DNA from: an uncultured Haloferula sp.
GTDB lineage: Bacteria > Verrucomicrobiota > Verrucomicrobiae > Verrucomicrobiales > Akkermansiaceae
Reading direction: 5' to 3'
DNA: 8,944 nucleotides
NCBI GenBank assembly: GCA_946481625.1
Contig: CAMLOZ010000105.1
Location: 1 to 8,944 of the forward strand
Positions 1 to 6,180 of the stretch are shown piece after piece. The translations under genes were made by a program, and so were the position numbers. Positions within the stretch are counted from its first letter, which is position 1. Each line of letters begins with the position of its first letter. Below the pieces are notes generated by a model. That model saw only the letters and a list, made by a program, of their open reading frames with translations, searched no databases and was not told where the DNA came from.

Positions 1-1422
1 GAGGAAGACGTCATCGAGGAGATGGCGGACGAGGACGCGGAGATCGAGGAAGAGATCGAGGCCGCGGAAGAAGAGGACGAGGACGGCGCTGCGGTGCAAA
101 GCGCGGACATGCTCAAGCTGAAGGAAGAGCACGCGGAGTTCTCCGAGGAATCGCGCGTGAAGCACTTGATCGAACGCTACAGCAACTTCGTCGGCTTCCC
201 GATCCTGCTCAACGGCGAGCGCATCAACAAGGTCGAGGCCCTCTGGCTGAAGAACAAGGCCGACGTGACCGAGGAGGAATACAAGGCCTTCTATCAGTTC
301 GCAGGCCACGCCTACGACGAGCCCGCCTACCGCCTGCATTTCAGTGCGGATGCCCCGCTCGCGATCAACGCGTTAATCTTCGTCCCGAACGAGAACATGG
401 AGCGCTTCGGCATGAACAAGATCGAGCCTGCCGTGGCTCTCTATTGCAAGAAGGTGCTCATCGATCCCTCGCCGAAGGGACTGCTGCCGGAGTGGATGCG
501 CTTCCTCAAGGGTGTGATCGATAGCGCCGACCTGCCGCTGAACATCTCCCGCGAGACCATGCAGGACAGCGCGCTGGTGCGGAAGCTCGGCAGCGTGATC
601 AGCAAGCGCGTGATCAAGATGTTCGAGAAGGAAGCCGAGGCGGAACCCGAGAAGTTCCAGGCTTTCTACAAGAAGTTCGACCGCTTCATCAAGGAAGGCG
701 TCGCCACCGACTACGCGAACCGCGACGGCCTCGCGAAGCTGCTGCGCTTCGAATCCTCGATGACCGAGGAAGGCAAGCTCGCCAGCCTCGCCGATTACAT
801 GACCCGCGCGAAAGACGGGCAGGACAAGATCTATTACCTCGTCGGGCCGAGCAAAGCGCAGCTCGAGAACAGCCCTTACGTCGAGGCCTTCAAGGCCCGC
901 GGCATCGAGGTCATCTATTTCACCGATCCGGTCGATGAATACGTCGTCGAATCGCTCGGCGACTACGAGGGCAAGAAGCTCGTCTCGATCAGCCACGCGG
1001 GCGTCGAGCTAGACGACAAGGAAGAGGAGGGCGAGGCCCTGAGCGCCGAAGCTACCGAGAAGCTCTGCGGCTTTCTCAAGGAGCAACTCGGCGAGAAGGT
1101 CACGGCCGTTTCCGCCGGCAAGCGCCTCGTCGATAGCCCCGTCATCGCACTCGTTCCGGCGGATGGCATGACCGCGCAGATGCGCCGCATGATGAAGGCG
1201 ATGGACGAGAACTTCAAAGACGACGTGAAGGTCGAACTGGAGATCAACCCGCGCCATCCGCTGGTCAAGAAGCTCTCCGAGACCCAGGATAAGAATCCCG
1301 AACTCGCCGGCCTCGTCGCCAGCCAGATGCTCGACAACGCCCTCATCGCCGCCGGCCTCCTCGATGACGCGCGCGATCTGGTGAAGCGGATGAACGCGCT
1401 GATGGAGAAGGCGATGGGGTAG
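1..1422 (+). CDS. htpG: Molecular chaperone HtpG (Hsp90 family), 5'-truncated by window edge
   Basis: This is the bacterial Hsp90, a cytoplasmic ATP-dependent dimeric chaperone that remodels client proteins. The reading frame is open from base 1, so the N-terminal ATPase domain lies outside the window and the ATG at 22 is internal. Visible residues 1-28 are very acidic (19 of 28 Asp/Glu). Next come the end of the N-terminal domain and the start of the middle domain (KHLIERYSNFVGFP, about 54-67), then EALWLKNKADVTEEEYKAFY. The middle-domain loop LPLNISRETMQ (178-188) carries the conserved Arg that contacts the ATP gamma-phosphate in Hsp90s. The C-terminal dimerisation domain ends in a helix before the TAG stop, with no MEEVD tail, as expected for bacteria. 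The acidic stretch lies before the YSNFVGFP segment, whereas the eukaryotic charged linker follows it. The gene converges on miaA. The family assignment is secure. Confidence 0.97.
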   Translation, partial: EEDVIEEMADEDAEIEEEIEAAEEEDEDGAAVQSADMLKLKEEHAEFSEESRVKHLIERYSNFVGFPILLNGERINKVEALWLKNKADVTEEEYKAFYQFAGHAYDEPAYRLHFSADAPLAINALIFVPNENMERFGMNKIEPAVALYCKKVLIDPSPKGLLPEWMRFLKGVIDSADLPLNISRETMQDSALVRKLGSVISKRVIKMFEKEAEAEPEKFQAFYKKFDRFIKEGVATDYANRDGLAKLLRFESSMTEEGKLASLADYMTRAKDGQDKIYYLVGPSKAQLENSPYVEAFKARGIEVIYFTDPVDEYVVESLGDYEGKKLVSISHAGVELDDKEEEGEALSAEATEKLCGFLKEQLGEKVTAVSAGKRLVDSPVIALVPADGMTAQMRRMMKAMDENFKDDVKVELEINPRHPLVKKLSETQDKNPELAGLVASQMLDNALIAAGLLDDARDLVKRMNALMEKAMG

Positions 1423-1463
1423 GAGATTGGTGCTGCTTGTTCAATAGACCCCACTCCGTCCGG

Positions 1464-1554
1464 TCCCGGAGGGATCGCAGCGTAGTAGCCGGTGGTTGAG
1501 CGTGGCGATACCACCGGTAGGGCGTGCACTACCTCATCGACCCCGGAGGGATCG
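1464..1554. repeat. Structured intergenic repeat, element A
   Basis: It lies in the gap between the convergent genes htpG and miaA. It begins with a mini-hairpin (TCCC 1464-1467, loop GGA, GGGA 1471-1474) inside the box CCCGGAGGGATCG (1465-1477). That box recurs exactly at 1542-1554, 77 bases downstream. Between them an 8-bp stem, CCGGTGGT (1489-1496) with ACCACCGG (1510-1517), closes a 13-nt loop. No T-run follows, so this is not a classical intrinsic terminator. A related element at 6044-6100 has the same layout. I infer a dispersed REP-like family; strand and function cannot be told from one window. Confidence 0.65.
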
Positions 1555-1561
1555 AAGCCCC

Positions 1562-1631
1562 TTCCAATTTACGGGCCGCTCTCCGCGTCAGGTGGCCCTC
1601 CTTGGAATGCCGGCCTCGGGCGGAAAGCCGG
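1562..1631. repeat. Nested inverted repeats downstream of htpG and miaA
   Basis: TTCCAA (1562-1567) pairs with TTGGAA (1602-1607). Nested inside it, GGGCC (1573-1577) pairs with GGCCC (1594-1598), giving one interrupted hairpin. A second small stem, CCGGC (1610-1614) with GCCGG (1627-1631), follows directly. Together with element A they fill most of the 227-base convergent gap. They may be the far part of element A or a weak transcription stop for either gene; neither side has a clear T-run. Confidence 0.35.
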
Positions 1632-1649
1632 ATGAGATTGCTAAACCTA

Positions 1650-2519
1650 TCAAACAGCCGTCCGATCCAACCAAGCCTCCCGCTTGAACCACGTCTCCTG
1701 ACGCTTGGCATATTGTCGGGTCGCCGCGTTGATCAATTCCTCACACGCCTTCCAATCGATCTCGCCCGCGAGCAACCTCCGGATCTCCCCCAAGCCGATC
1801 GCCTTCTCCAATCCCGGCGCAGCATCGTGGAGCGCTGCCACTTCCTCGATCGCGCCGCCTTCCAGCATTGCGCGAGTCCGGGCTTCAATCCTCCCGTGAA
1901 GCTCCTCCCGGGTCCTTTGAAGAAAGGCACCTCTCAGGCGGCCCTCCCGCTCCCGCGAAGACTGTTCCCAGATGTCCCTCAGGCTGGAACAGGGCACTCC
2001 CGCCAGCAGGCAGACCTCGAGAGCCCGCGACACATAGCGGCGGTTGTTCAGGTCCGTGCGCGCCGCCTCCACCGGATCGTGCTCCCGCAACCGCGCGACA
2101 AGCTCGGGCAATTCAAGCGCATCGAGTTCCAGCCGCAAACCCGGCTCGCCGGGCGGCAGGGGCGAGGGGCCATGGGAAAGGAACTTCAAATAAAGCCCCG
2201 ATCCTCCCGTGATCACCGGTGTCTTGCCTCTCGATAGGATTTCCTCAATCACCGGCACCACCATGCGAAGGTAGGCCATGGCATCGACCGGCTGCGAAGG
2301 TTCCAGCACCCGGTAGAGGTGATGGGGGGCCTTCTCCCGGTCGCTCGCCGGAGGAGCCGCCGTCAACACTTCCACGCCCCGGTAGAGCTGGAAGGCATCC
2401 GCATTCACGATCTCCCCGTCCATCTCACGCGCCATTTCGAGGGCATGCGCGCTCTTGCCCGAGGCCGTAGGGCCGCAGACGAAGAACATGCTTTCCGGTG
2501 AAGGTAGATCGATAGCCAT
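1650..2519 (-). CDS. miaA: tRNA dimethylallyltransferase MiaA
   Basis: This enzyme transfers a dimethylallyl group from DMAPP to N6 of A37 in tRNAs that read codons starting with U, the first step towards ms2i6A. The 289-residue product has the P-loop GPTASGKS (16-23), the catalytic-site Asp41 in NADAFQLYRG, PHHLYRVLEPS (65-75), GGSGLYLKFL (105-114), DLNNRRYVSRALEV (156-169) in the tRNA-interacting region, and the family's C-terminal RQYAKRQETWFKRE (268-281). Length is normal. Start choice: Met at 2519 gives 15 residues before the P-loop, typical for the family. The frame extends to a TTG at 2576, but that stretch is the terminator of the upstream gene. A weak AGGA lies only 3 bases before the chosen ATG. 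Oddities: the usual GTAKP segment reads LTAAP (52-56), and the active-site Thr of GGTxLY is Ser107, a conservative change. Confidence 0.95.
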   Translation of the reverse strand: MAIDLPSPESMFFVCGPTASGKSAHALEMAREMDGEIVNADAFQLYRGVEVLTAAPPASDREKAPHHLYRVLEPSQPVDAMAYLRMVVPVIEEILSRGKTPVITGGSGLYLKFLSHGPSPLPPGEPGLRLELDALELPELVARLREHDPVEAARTDLNNRRYVSRALEVCLLAGVPCSSLRDIWEQSSREREGRLRGAFLQRTREELHGRIEARTRAMLEGGAIEEVAALHDAAPGLEKAIGLGEIRRLLAGEIDWKACEELINAATRQYAKRQETWFKREAWLDRTAV

Positions 2520-2532
2520 GAATCCTGACAAG

Positions 2533-2565
2533 AAAACGCCCCGCCCGATCAAGCCGGGCGGGGCG
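2533..2565 (-). terminator. Intrinsic terminator of the RRM protein gene
   Basis: A perfect 11-bp GC-only stem (2537-2547 with 2555-2565) encloses the 7-nt loop at 2548-2554. Read on the minus strand it is followed at once by TTTTCTTG. It sits 21 bases past the stop codon of the RRM gene and 18 bases before the miaA start, so it should end the RRM transcript. miaA then needs its own promoter or readthrough. On the plus strand the flank is not T-rich. Confidence 0.85.
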
Positions 2566-2585
2566 GGGAATTTCAATGATCTCGA

Positions 2586-3485
2586 TCAAGCCTTGGGCTC
2601 GTCGCTTTCGATTTCAGACGCCGGAGGGGCCTCCTCGATGACCTCGATGGTAGGAGCCGCAGGCTCCTCTTCGATGGTCACCGCGGGAGCTTCGGCGACG
2701 GCAGCGGGAGCAGCCTGGGCCGCGCGCGGCTCAGGCATTTCCTCGCGCACGGCATCCTCGTGCTCCTTGGTCTTGGCACCGCTCACCACCAGCTTGCGGC
2801 CCATGAAGAACTGGTCGTGCAGTACTTCCACGGAGCGCTTGGCTTCCTCGGTGTTGAGCATGTCGACGAAGCCGTAGCCCTTCGACTTGTGGGTGCGGCG
2901 GTTGTAGACGATCTCCACGTTGCGGACCGTGCCTACGCCCTTGAAGAGGTCCTTCAGGTCCTCCTCGGTGGTGTCGTAGGACAGGTTGCCGAGGTAGATG
3001 CGGGAGCCGGAAACTTCGCCCCGTTCTTGGGAGCGGCGTTCCCCGCGTTCGCTGCGTTCTCCACGCTCCTGCCGTTCCGGGCGCTCCCTCTTCTGCGGCG
3101 GACCCTCGCCACCGCCTTGCCGGGCGTTGCGGGTGTTCGACTTCACTCCGGCCGGCGGGCCTTCCTCGAAGCGGACGCTTTCCTTGCGCTCCGGGCGCGG
3201 CGGACGGACGGGCTCCTTGTAGAGACCGATCGCCTTCAGGATTTTCTGCCACAGGGTCAGCGGTGCGGGCTTGTATTCCTTGCGTGGCGGACGAGGTCCC
3301 CGTTCGCCGCGATCACCGCGGTTCTGGTTGCGCTCACCACGGTCGCCGCCGCGATCTCCACGATCACCGCGGTTGTTGTTTCCTTCGTTGTTTTGCCGGC
3401 TGCGATTCCGGCCTCTGCCTCCGCGGGAGCGATGTCTGCGACGTTCGCCTCCGGCGCCTCTCGTATCAGGTTGGGCGTTGGACAT
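2586..3485 (-). CDS. RNA-binding protein: RG-rich disordered region, single RRM, acidic tail
   Basis: The 299-residue product probably binds single-stranded RNA; its targets are unknown. Residues 1-70 are low complexity, rich in Arg, Gly, Asn and Asp (many RGD/RGE units). A short conserved-looking helix, PLTLWQKILKAIGLYK (75-90), follows. Another basic linker runs to about 158, with RGERSERGER-type repeats. One RRM spans about 162-238, with RNP2 IYLGNL (164-169) and RNP1 KGYGFVDM (202-209). The tail, about 250-299, is rich in Ala, Pro and Glu. Start choice: Met at 3485 opens MSNAQPDTRG; the frame continues upstream to 3638 but encodes only Pro/Arg-rich sequence overlapping the likely leader. 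No Shine-Dalgarno sequence is visible. The RRM resembles the single-domain bacterial RNA-binding proteins of cyanobacteria and Verrucomicrobiota, here with long disordered flanks. It has its own terminator. Confidence 0.9.
   Translation of the reverse strand: MSNAQPDTRGAGGERRRHRSRGGRGRNRSRQNNEGNNNRGDRGDRGGDRGERNQNRGDRGERGPRPPRKEYKPAPLTLWQKILKAIGLYKEPVRPPRPERKESVRFEEGPPAGVKSNTRNARQGGGEGPPQKRERPERQERGERSERGERRSQERGEVSGSRIYLGNLSYDTTEEDLKDLFKGVGTVRNVEIVYNRRTHKSKGYGFVDMLNTEEAKRSVEVLHDQFFMGRKLVVSGAKTKEHEDAVREEMPEPRAAQAAPAAVAEAPAVTIEEEPAAPTIEVIEEAPPASEIESDEPKA
3310..3374. repeat. Short internal repeat coding for Arg/Gly-rich units
   Basis: The 14-base unit CGATCACCGCGGTT occurs at 3310-3323 and 3361-3374, 51 bases (17 codons) apart and in frame. 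On the minus strand it codes for Asn-Arg-Gly-Asp-Arg. Partial copies lie between them. It shows that the disordered arm of the RRM protein grew by in-frame duplication and could vary in length between strains. Confidence 0.6.
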
Positions 3486-3811
3486 GTTTTGCGTTTCTTG
3501 TTGGCGGGCCTGTCTTGCGACGGCGGGCAGCCGCCCGCATCTCGGGCGGGGCTGCACGGCTCGACCGGCCGGTCCGGGTCTCCGGCTTTCTGGTGCCGGG
3601 GAAGTCCGCCACTCGATGCGGGACGGGCGGAGTTCCATGGACCCGGGACGCGGCGGTTATCGCGCGGTGGCCCGGTTTGGCAGGCTTCACCGCGTGGTCC
3701 GCGTCCGCCGGAGTCCGATTGCGCTCCGCCCAAGCGGAGGCTGCTGCCAAAATCTGCGTTTGGCCGGCGGCGGGCAGCCGGAACGGGTCCCGGATCTGCC
3801 TGACAGGGCAT

Positions 3812-3839
3812 ATTTTACGGGAGCGGCCCCGCATTGCAA
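3812..3839 (-). promoter_or_regulatory. Candidate sigma70-type promoter for the RRM gene
   Basis: On the minus strand TTGCAA (3839-3834, 4 of 6 to the -35 consensus) and TAAAAT (3817-3812, 5 of 6 to the -10 consensus) are 16 bases apart. This is the only AT-rich patch in a very GC-rich region. Transcription from here would start near 3805 and give a leader of about 320 bases before the RRM start codon. Based on consensus match only. Confidence 0.4.
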
Positions 3840-3904
3840 GGCGGGACTTCCGCCCTCCACCGGATCGCTGGAAGCCGCCACGCCGTCTTTCCGGTCTTCT
3901 CCGC

Positions 3905-3932
3905 TTGCCCCTCTTCCGGGGGTGGCTAGAGT
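3905..3932 (+). promoter_or_regulatory. Weak candidate promoter for the D,D-peptidase gene
   Basis: TTGCCC (3905-3910) and TAGAGT (3927-3932) are 16 bases apart, each matching 4 of 6 consensus positions. The start codon is 15 bases past the -10, so the transcript would be nearly leaderless. That would fit the absence of a Shine-Dalgarno site, but the match is poor. Confidence 0.2.
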
Positions 3933-3947
3933 CCGCGCCGGTTCACG

Positions 3948-4901
3948 ATGCGCGCGCTCCTCTTCATTCTCGTCGCTTTCGTCTCGTCCGTGGCCCAAGG
4001 CCAGCAGGGGGAGGCCTCCATGGGGGTGGAAGCCCAGTCGGGCAAAGTGCTGATGGCTTCGAATTCGGTCGTCCAGCGCCCCGTCGCCAGTCTCACGAAG
4101 ATCGCCACCGGTGTCATCGCCGTCGATTGGGCGGACGCCACCAAGGCGGACATCTCCCAGGTGATGGCCACCGTGCCGCCCTCCGCCCTGGCGATCGGCG
4201 GGCCGAACCCGCTCTCGCTCCAGCCCGGCGACCGCATCAGCCTCCGCGATGCCCTCTACTCGGCCCTGCTTGGATCGGACAATCTCGCCGCCATGACCGT
4301 GGCCGACCACGTGGGCCGCGAAATTCTCCGTGCCCGCGGCAGGGAAGGCGACGGCATCGCGGCCTTCGTCAACGAAATGAACGAGCTCGGCAAAGCGATC
4401 GGCCTGAACAAGACCCGCTTCGGCAACCCGCACGGCCTGGAGCTTCCCAGGCAGAAGGGCTACTCGACGGCCGCCGATATCGCGAAGCTCTCGATCTACG
4501 CGATGCGCAAGCCGGGCTTCACCTTCATCGTCCGCCAGAAGGACCGCCAGGTTTCCGTGATCGGGGCGGACGGCTCCAAGCGCGGCTTCAACGTCCGGAA
4601 CACGAACGAACTCATCGGCGAGCCGAACATCCTCGGCGTGAAGACCGGCACCACCGCCGCCGCCGGGGCTTGCCTGAGCGTTTCCGTCGAGCGCGATCCG
4701 CTCGTGCGTGACAAGCCCGATGGCGAGAAGGCCGTGACCCCGCGGCGGCTTATCATCGTGGTGCTGAACAACCCCGACCGTTTCAATCGGGCCCGCGGGT
4801 TCATCTCGCCCGGCTGGGCTGCCTTCGACCGCTGGGTCGCCGCAGGGGCCCCGATCGACGACCGCCGCAAGGAAATCCTTGATGTTCCCAACCCGCGCTG
4901 A
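3948..4901 (+). CDS. Serine-type D-Ala-D-Ala carboxypeptidase/endopeptidase (S11, penicillin-binding protein class)
   Basis: This exported peptidoglycan hydrolase should trim stem peptides or cut D-Ala cross-links, and should be acylated by beta-lactams. The 317-residue product begins with a signal peptide (MRALLFILVAFVSSVAQG, about 1-18). The three family motifs are present and correctly spaced: SLTK (48-51, nucleophile Ser48 and base Lys51), SDN (110-112) and KTGT (232-235). The sequence GLNKTRFGNPHGL (152-164) is also typical of S11 enzymes. The protein stops about 65 residues after the catalytic domain. It thus lacks the C-terminal amphipathic anchor of E. coli PBP5 and is closer in size to PBP7 (periplasmic endopeptidase). 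Endopeptidase or carboxypeptidase activity cannot be decided here. No Shine-Dalgarno sequence precedes ATG 3948. The phosphofructokinase gene follows after 55 bases on the same strand. Confidence 0.93.
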   Translation: MRALLFILVAFVSSVAQGQQGEASMGVEAQSGKVLMASNSVVQRPVASLTKIATGVIAVDWADATKADISQVMATVPPSALAIGGPNPLSLQPGDRISLRDALYSALLGSDNLAAMTVADHVGREILRARGREGDGIAAFVNEMNELGKAIGLNKTRFGNPHGLELPRQKGYSTAADIAKLSIYAMRKPGFTFIVRQKDRQVSVIGADGSKRGFNVRNTNELIGEPNILGVKTGTTAAAGACLSVSVERDPLVRDKPDGEKAVTPRRLIIVVLNNPDRFNRARGFISPGWAAFDRWVAAGAPIDDRRKEILDVPNPR

Positions 4902-4956
4902 AAATGGCGCGATTTTGACTTATCGAACACACCCTAACACGCCAAACCCCACCGCG

Positions 4957-6030
4957 ATGCGCATCGGTATTCTCAACAGCGGGGGCGATTGCCCCGGACT
5001 CAATGCAGTGATCCACGGCGTCGTGGGTGCCGCCAGCCAGCTCGGCTGGGAGGTGATCGGATTCAAGGACGGCTTCGAAGGGCTCCTCCCGCCGGGAGAC
5101 TACAAGGTGCTCCGGCCGCAGGACACGCTGGGGATTCTCAAGCTCGGCGGTACCATTCTCGGCACCACGAACAAGGGCCACTTCGCCGCCAAGGTGGGCA
5201 AGGGCGATATCGCCGAAGTTCCCGCCGATATCGTCGCGAAGGCCAAGCGCACGATGGACCAGCTCGAAATCCGCGCCCTCGTCATCGTCGGTGGCGATGG
5301 CTCGCTCACCACCGGCCTCCAGCTCTTCCGCGAAGGCTGGCCGGTCATCGGCGTGCCGAAGACGATCGATAACGACCTTCGCGCCACCGCCATGACCTTC
5401 GGCTTCGATAGCGCCGTGAGCACGGTGGTCGATGGCCTCGACCGCCTGCACACGACCGCGGAAAGCCACAAGCGGATCATGGTGCTCGAAGTGATGGGAC
5501 GCCACGCCGGCTGGATCGCCCTCTGGGGCGGCATCGCCGGCGGTGCGGATGTCATCCTTCTCCCCGAGATTCCCTTCGATACCGAAAGGGTTGCCGAGTT
5601 TATAAGGGCCCGCGATGCCCAAGGGCACCACAGCACGCTCGTGGTCGTTGCGGAAGGCGCGCATCTGCCGGACGGAGAACTCGCAACCATCGCCGCGAAC
5701 GAGGGTGGGGAAGTCCGTCTCGGGGGCATTGGCGACATCATCGCCCGGCGCCTCGAACAACTCACCGGCAAGGAAACCCGCTCCTGCACGCTCGGCCACC
5801 TCCAGCGTGGCGGCGCCCCCACCGCGCTCGACCGCATCCTCGGCACCCGCTTCGGTGTCATGGCCGTGAAACTCGCCGAAGAGGGCCGCTTCGGCCGCAT
5901 GGTCAGCTACCAAGCCTATCACGTCGATTCCGTGCCCATCGAGGAGGCTGTCAATCAACTCCGCCTCGTCGAACCCGAAGGCGAAATGGTCAAGGCCGCC
6001 AAGGCTGTCGGCATCTGCCTCGGGGATTGA
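4957..6030 (+). CDS. pfkA: 6-phosphofructokinase (PfkA family, ATP-type Gly with PPi/mixed-clade Lys)
   Basis: It phosphorylates fructose 6-phosphate to the 1,6-bisphosphate, the committed step of glycolysis, in the cytoplasm. The 357-residue protein opens with MRIGILNSGGDCPGLNA. Motifs align to E. coli PfkA with a constant offset of 11: GGDGS (112-116), PKTIDNDL (134-141) with catalytic Asp138, HKR (171-173), MGR (180-182) and AEG with Glu233. After an insertion of about 21 residues come Arg275 and LGHLQRGGAP (279-288). Gly115 (E. coli Gly104) is the ATP-type residue, whereas PPi enzymes have Asp. Lys135 (E. coli Gly124) is found in PPi-dependent and mixed-clade (group III) enzymes. I infer ATP use, without proof. 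The start at 4957 is chosen because the family begins MRIGIL; the frame opens earlier but overlaps the upstream gene's end. The base run before the ATG is C-rich, with no Shine-Dalgarno. Confidence 0.94.
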   Translation: MRIGILNSGGDCPGLNAVIHGVVGAASQLGWEVIGFKDGFEGLLPPGDYKVLRPQDTLGILKLGGTILGTTNKGHFAAKVGKGDIAEVPADIVAKAKRTMDQLEIRALVIVGGDGSLTTGLQLFREGWPVIGVPKTIDNDLRATAMTFGFDSAVSTVVDGLDRLHTTAESHKRIMVLEVMGRHAGWIALWGGIAGGADVILLPEIPFDTERVAEFIRARDAQGHHSTLVVVAEGAHLPDGELATIAANEGGEVRLGGIGDIIARRLEQLTGKETRSCTLGHLQRGGAPTALDRILGTRFGVMAVKLAEEGRFGRMVSYQAYHVDSVPIEEAVNQLRLVEPEGEMVKAAKAVGICLGD

Positions 6031-6043
6031 GTTGGAATCCAAT

Positions 6044-6117
6044 GTCCCGAAGGGACTACGTCTCAAAGCCCGGGGTTGCGAGGCAACGAGCTACCCCGGG
6101 TCATGACCGGCATCATG
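6044..6117. repeat. Structured intergenic repeat, element B
   Basis: It fills most of the 150-base convergent gap after the phosphofructokinase gene. A mini-hairpin GTCCC (6044-6048), loop GAA, GGGAC (6052-6056) is followed by an 8-bp stem, CCCGGGGT (6069-6076) with ACCCCGGG (6093-6100). TTGC/GCAA can pair inside its loop. A further CATGA/TCATG inverted repeat follows at about 6102-6117. The box spacing matches element A at 1464-1517 (21 versus 22 bases from CCCGR to AGCC), and both elements end in the same kind of stem. No T-run on either side. Confidence 0.65.
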
Positions 6118-6180
6118 TCGGAAAAGCGCGGCTTCCGGCCAGCTCGGCGTTCCGCAACGTCTCCGGCGCAGAACCAGGGC

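Larger units (their letters stand above)
3486..3947. other. Divergent intergenic region with small hairpins
   Basis: This 462-base gap separates the RRM gene (-) from the D,D-peptidase gene (+). Frames crossing it give only Arg/Pro/Gly-rich translations with no recognisable domain, so I call no gene. It holds two short hairpins: GCGGGC/GCCCGC within 3523-3538, and CTCCGC (3724-3729) with GCGGAG (3734-3739) around a CCAA loop. A 13-base direct repeat CGGCGGGCAGCCG lies at 3521-3533 and 3768-3780. It also has two candidate promoters. Much of it is probably the untranslated leader of the RRM gene. Confidence 0.5.

Noticed and set aside
2520..2576. Upstream TTG start that would lengthen MiaA by 19 residues
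   Set aside because: The extension is made entirely of the intrinsic terminator of the preceding gene and has no family counterpart.
3486..3638. N-terminal extension of the RRM protein by 51 residues
   Set aside because: The extension is Pro/Arg-rich non-repetitive sequence unlike the Met-Ser-Asn start, and it lies in the probable leader.
3466..3834. Small minus-strand frame in the divergent region (122 codons)
   Set aside because: Translation is Arg/Pro/Thr-rich with no motif, it overlaps the RRM start, and it begins inside the candidate -35 box.
3263..4711. Plus-strand open frame of 482 codons overlapping the RRM and D,D-peptidase genes
   Set aside because: It overlaps both genes in other phases and its translation is Arg/Pro-rich with no motif.
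4915..4943. TTGACT as -35 box of a promoter between the D,D-peptidase and phosphofructokinase genes
   Set aside because: No acceptable -10 box occurs 16-18 bases downstream; the nearest TAAC-like sequences are only 13-14 bases away.
4879..4956. Earlier ATG for the phosphofructokinase gene
   Set aside because: It overlaps the end of the D,D-peptidase gene and adds 26 residues before the family's normal MRIGIL start.
4801..6066. Long minus-strand open frame opposite the phosphofructokinase gene (421 codons)
   Set aside because: It is exactly antisense to a well-supported enzyme gene, its translation has no domain, and long antisense frames are expected at this GC content.
6101..6180. Intrinsic terminator for the helical-repeat gene
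   Set aside because: GGAA/TTCC and similar short pairings exist, but no strong stem followed by a T-run on the minus strand.
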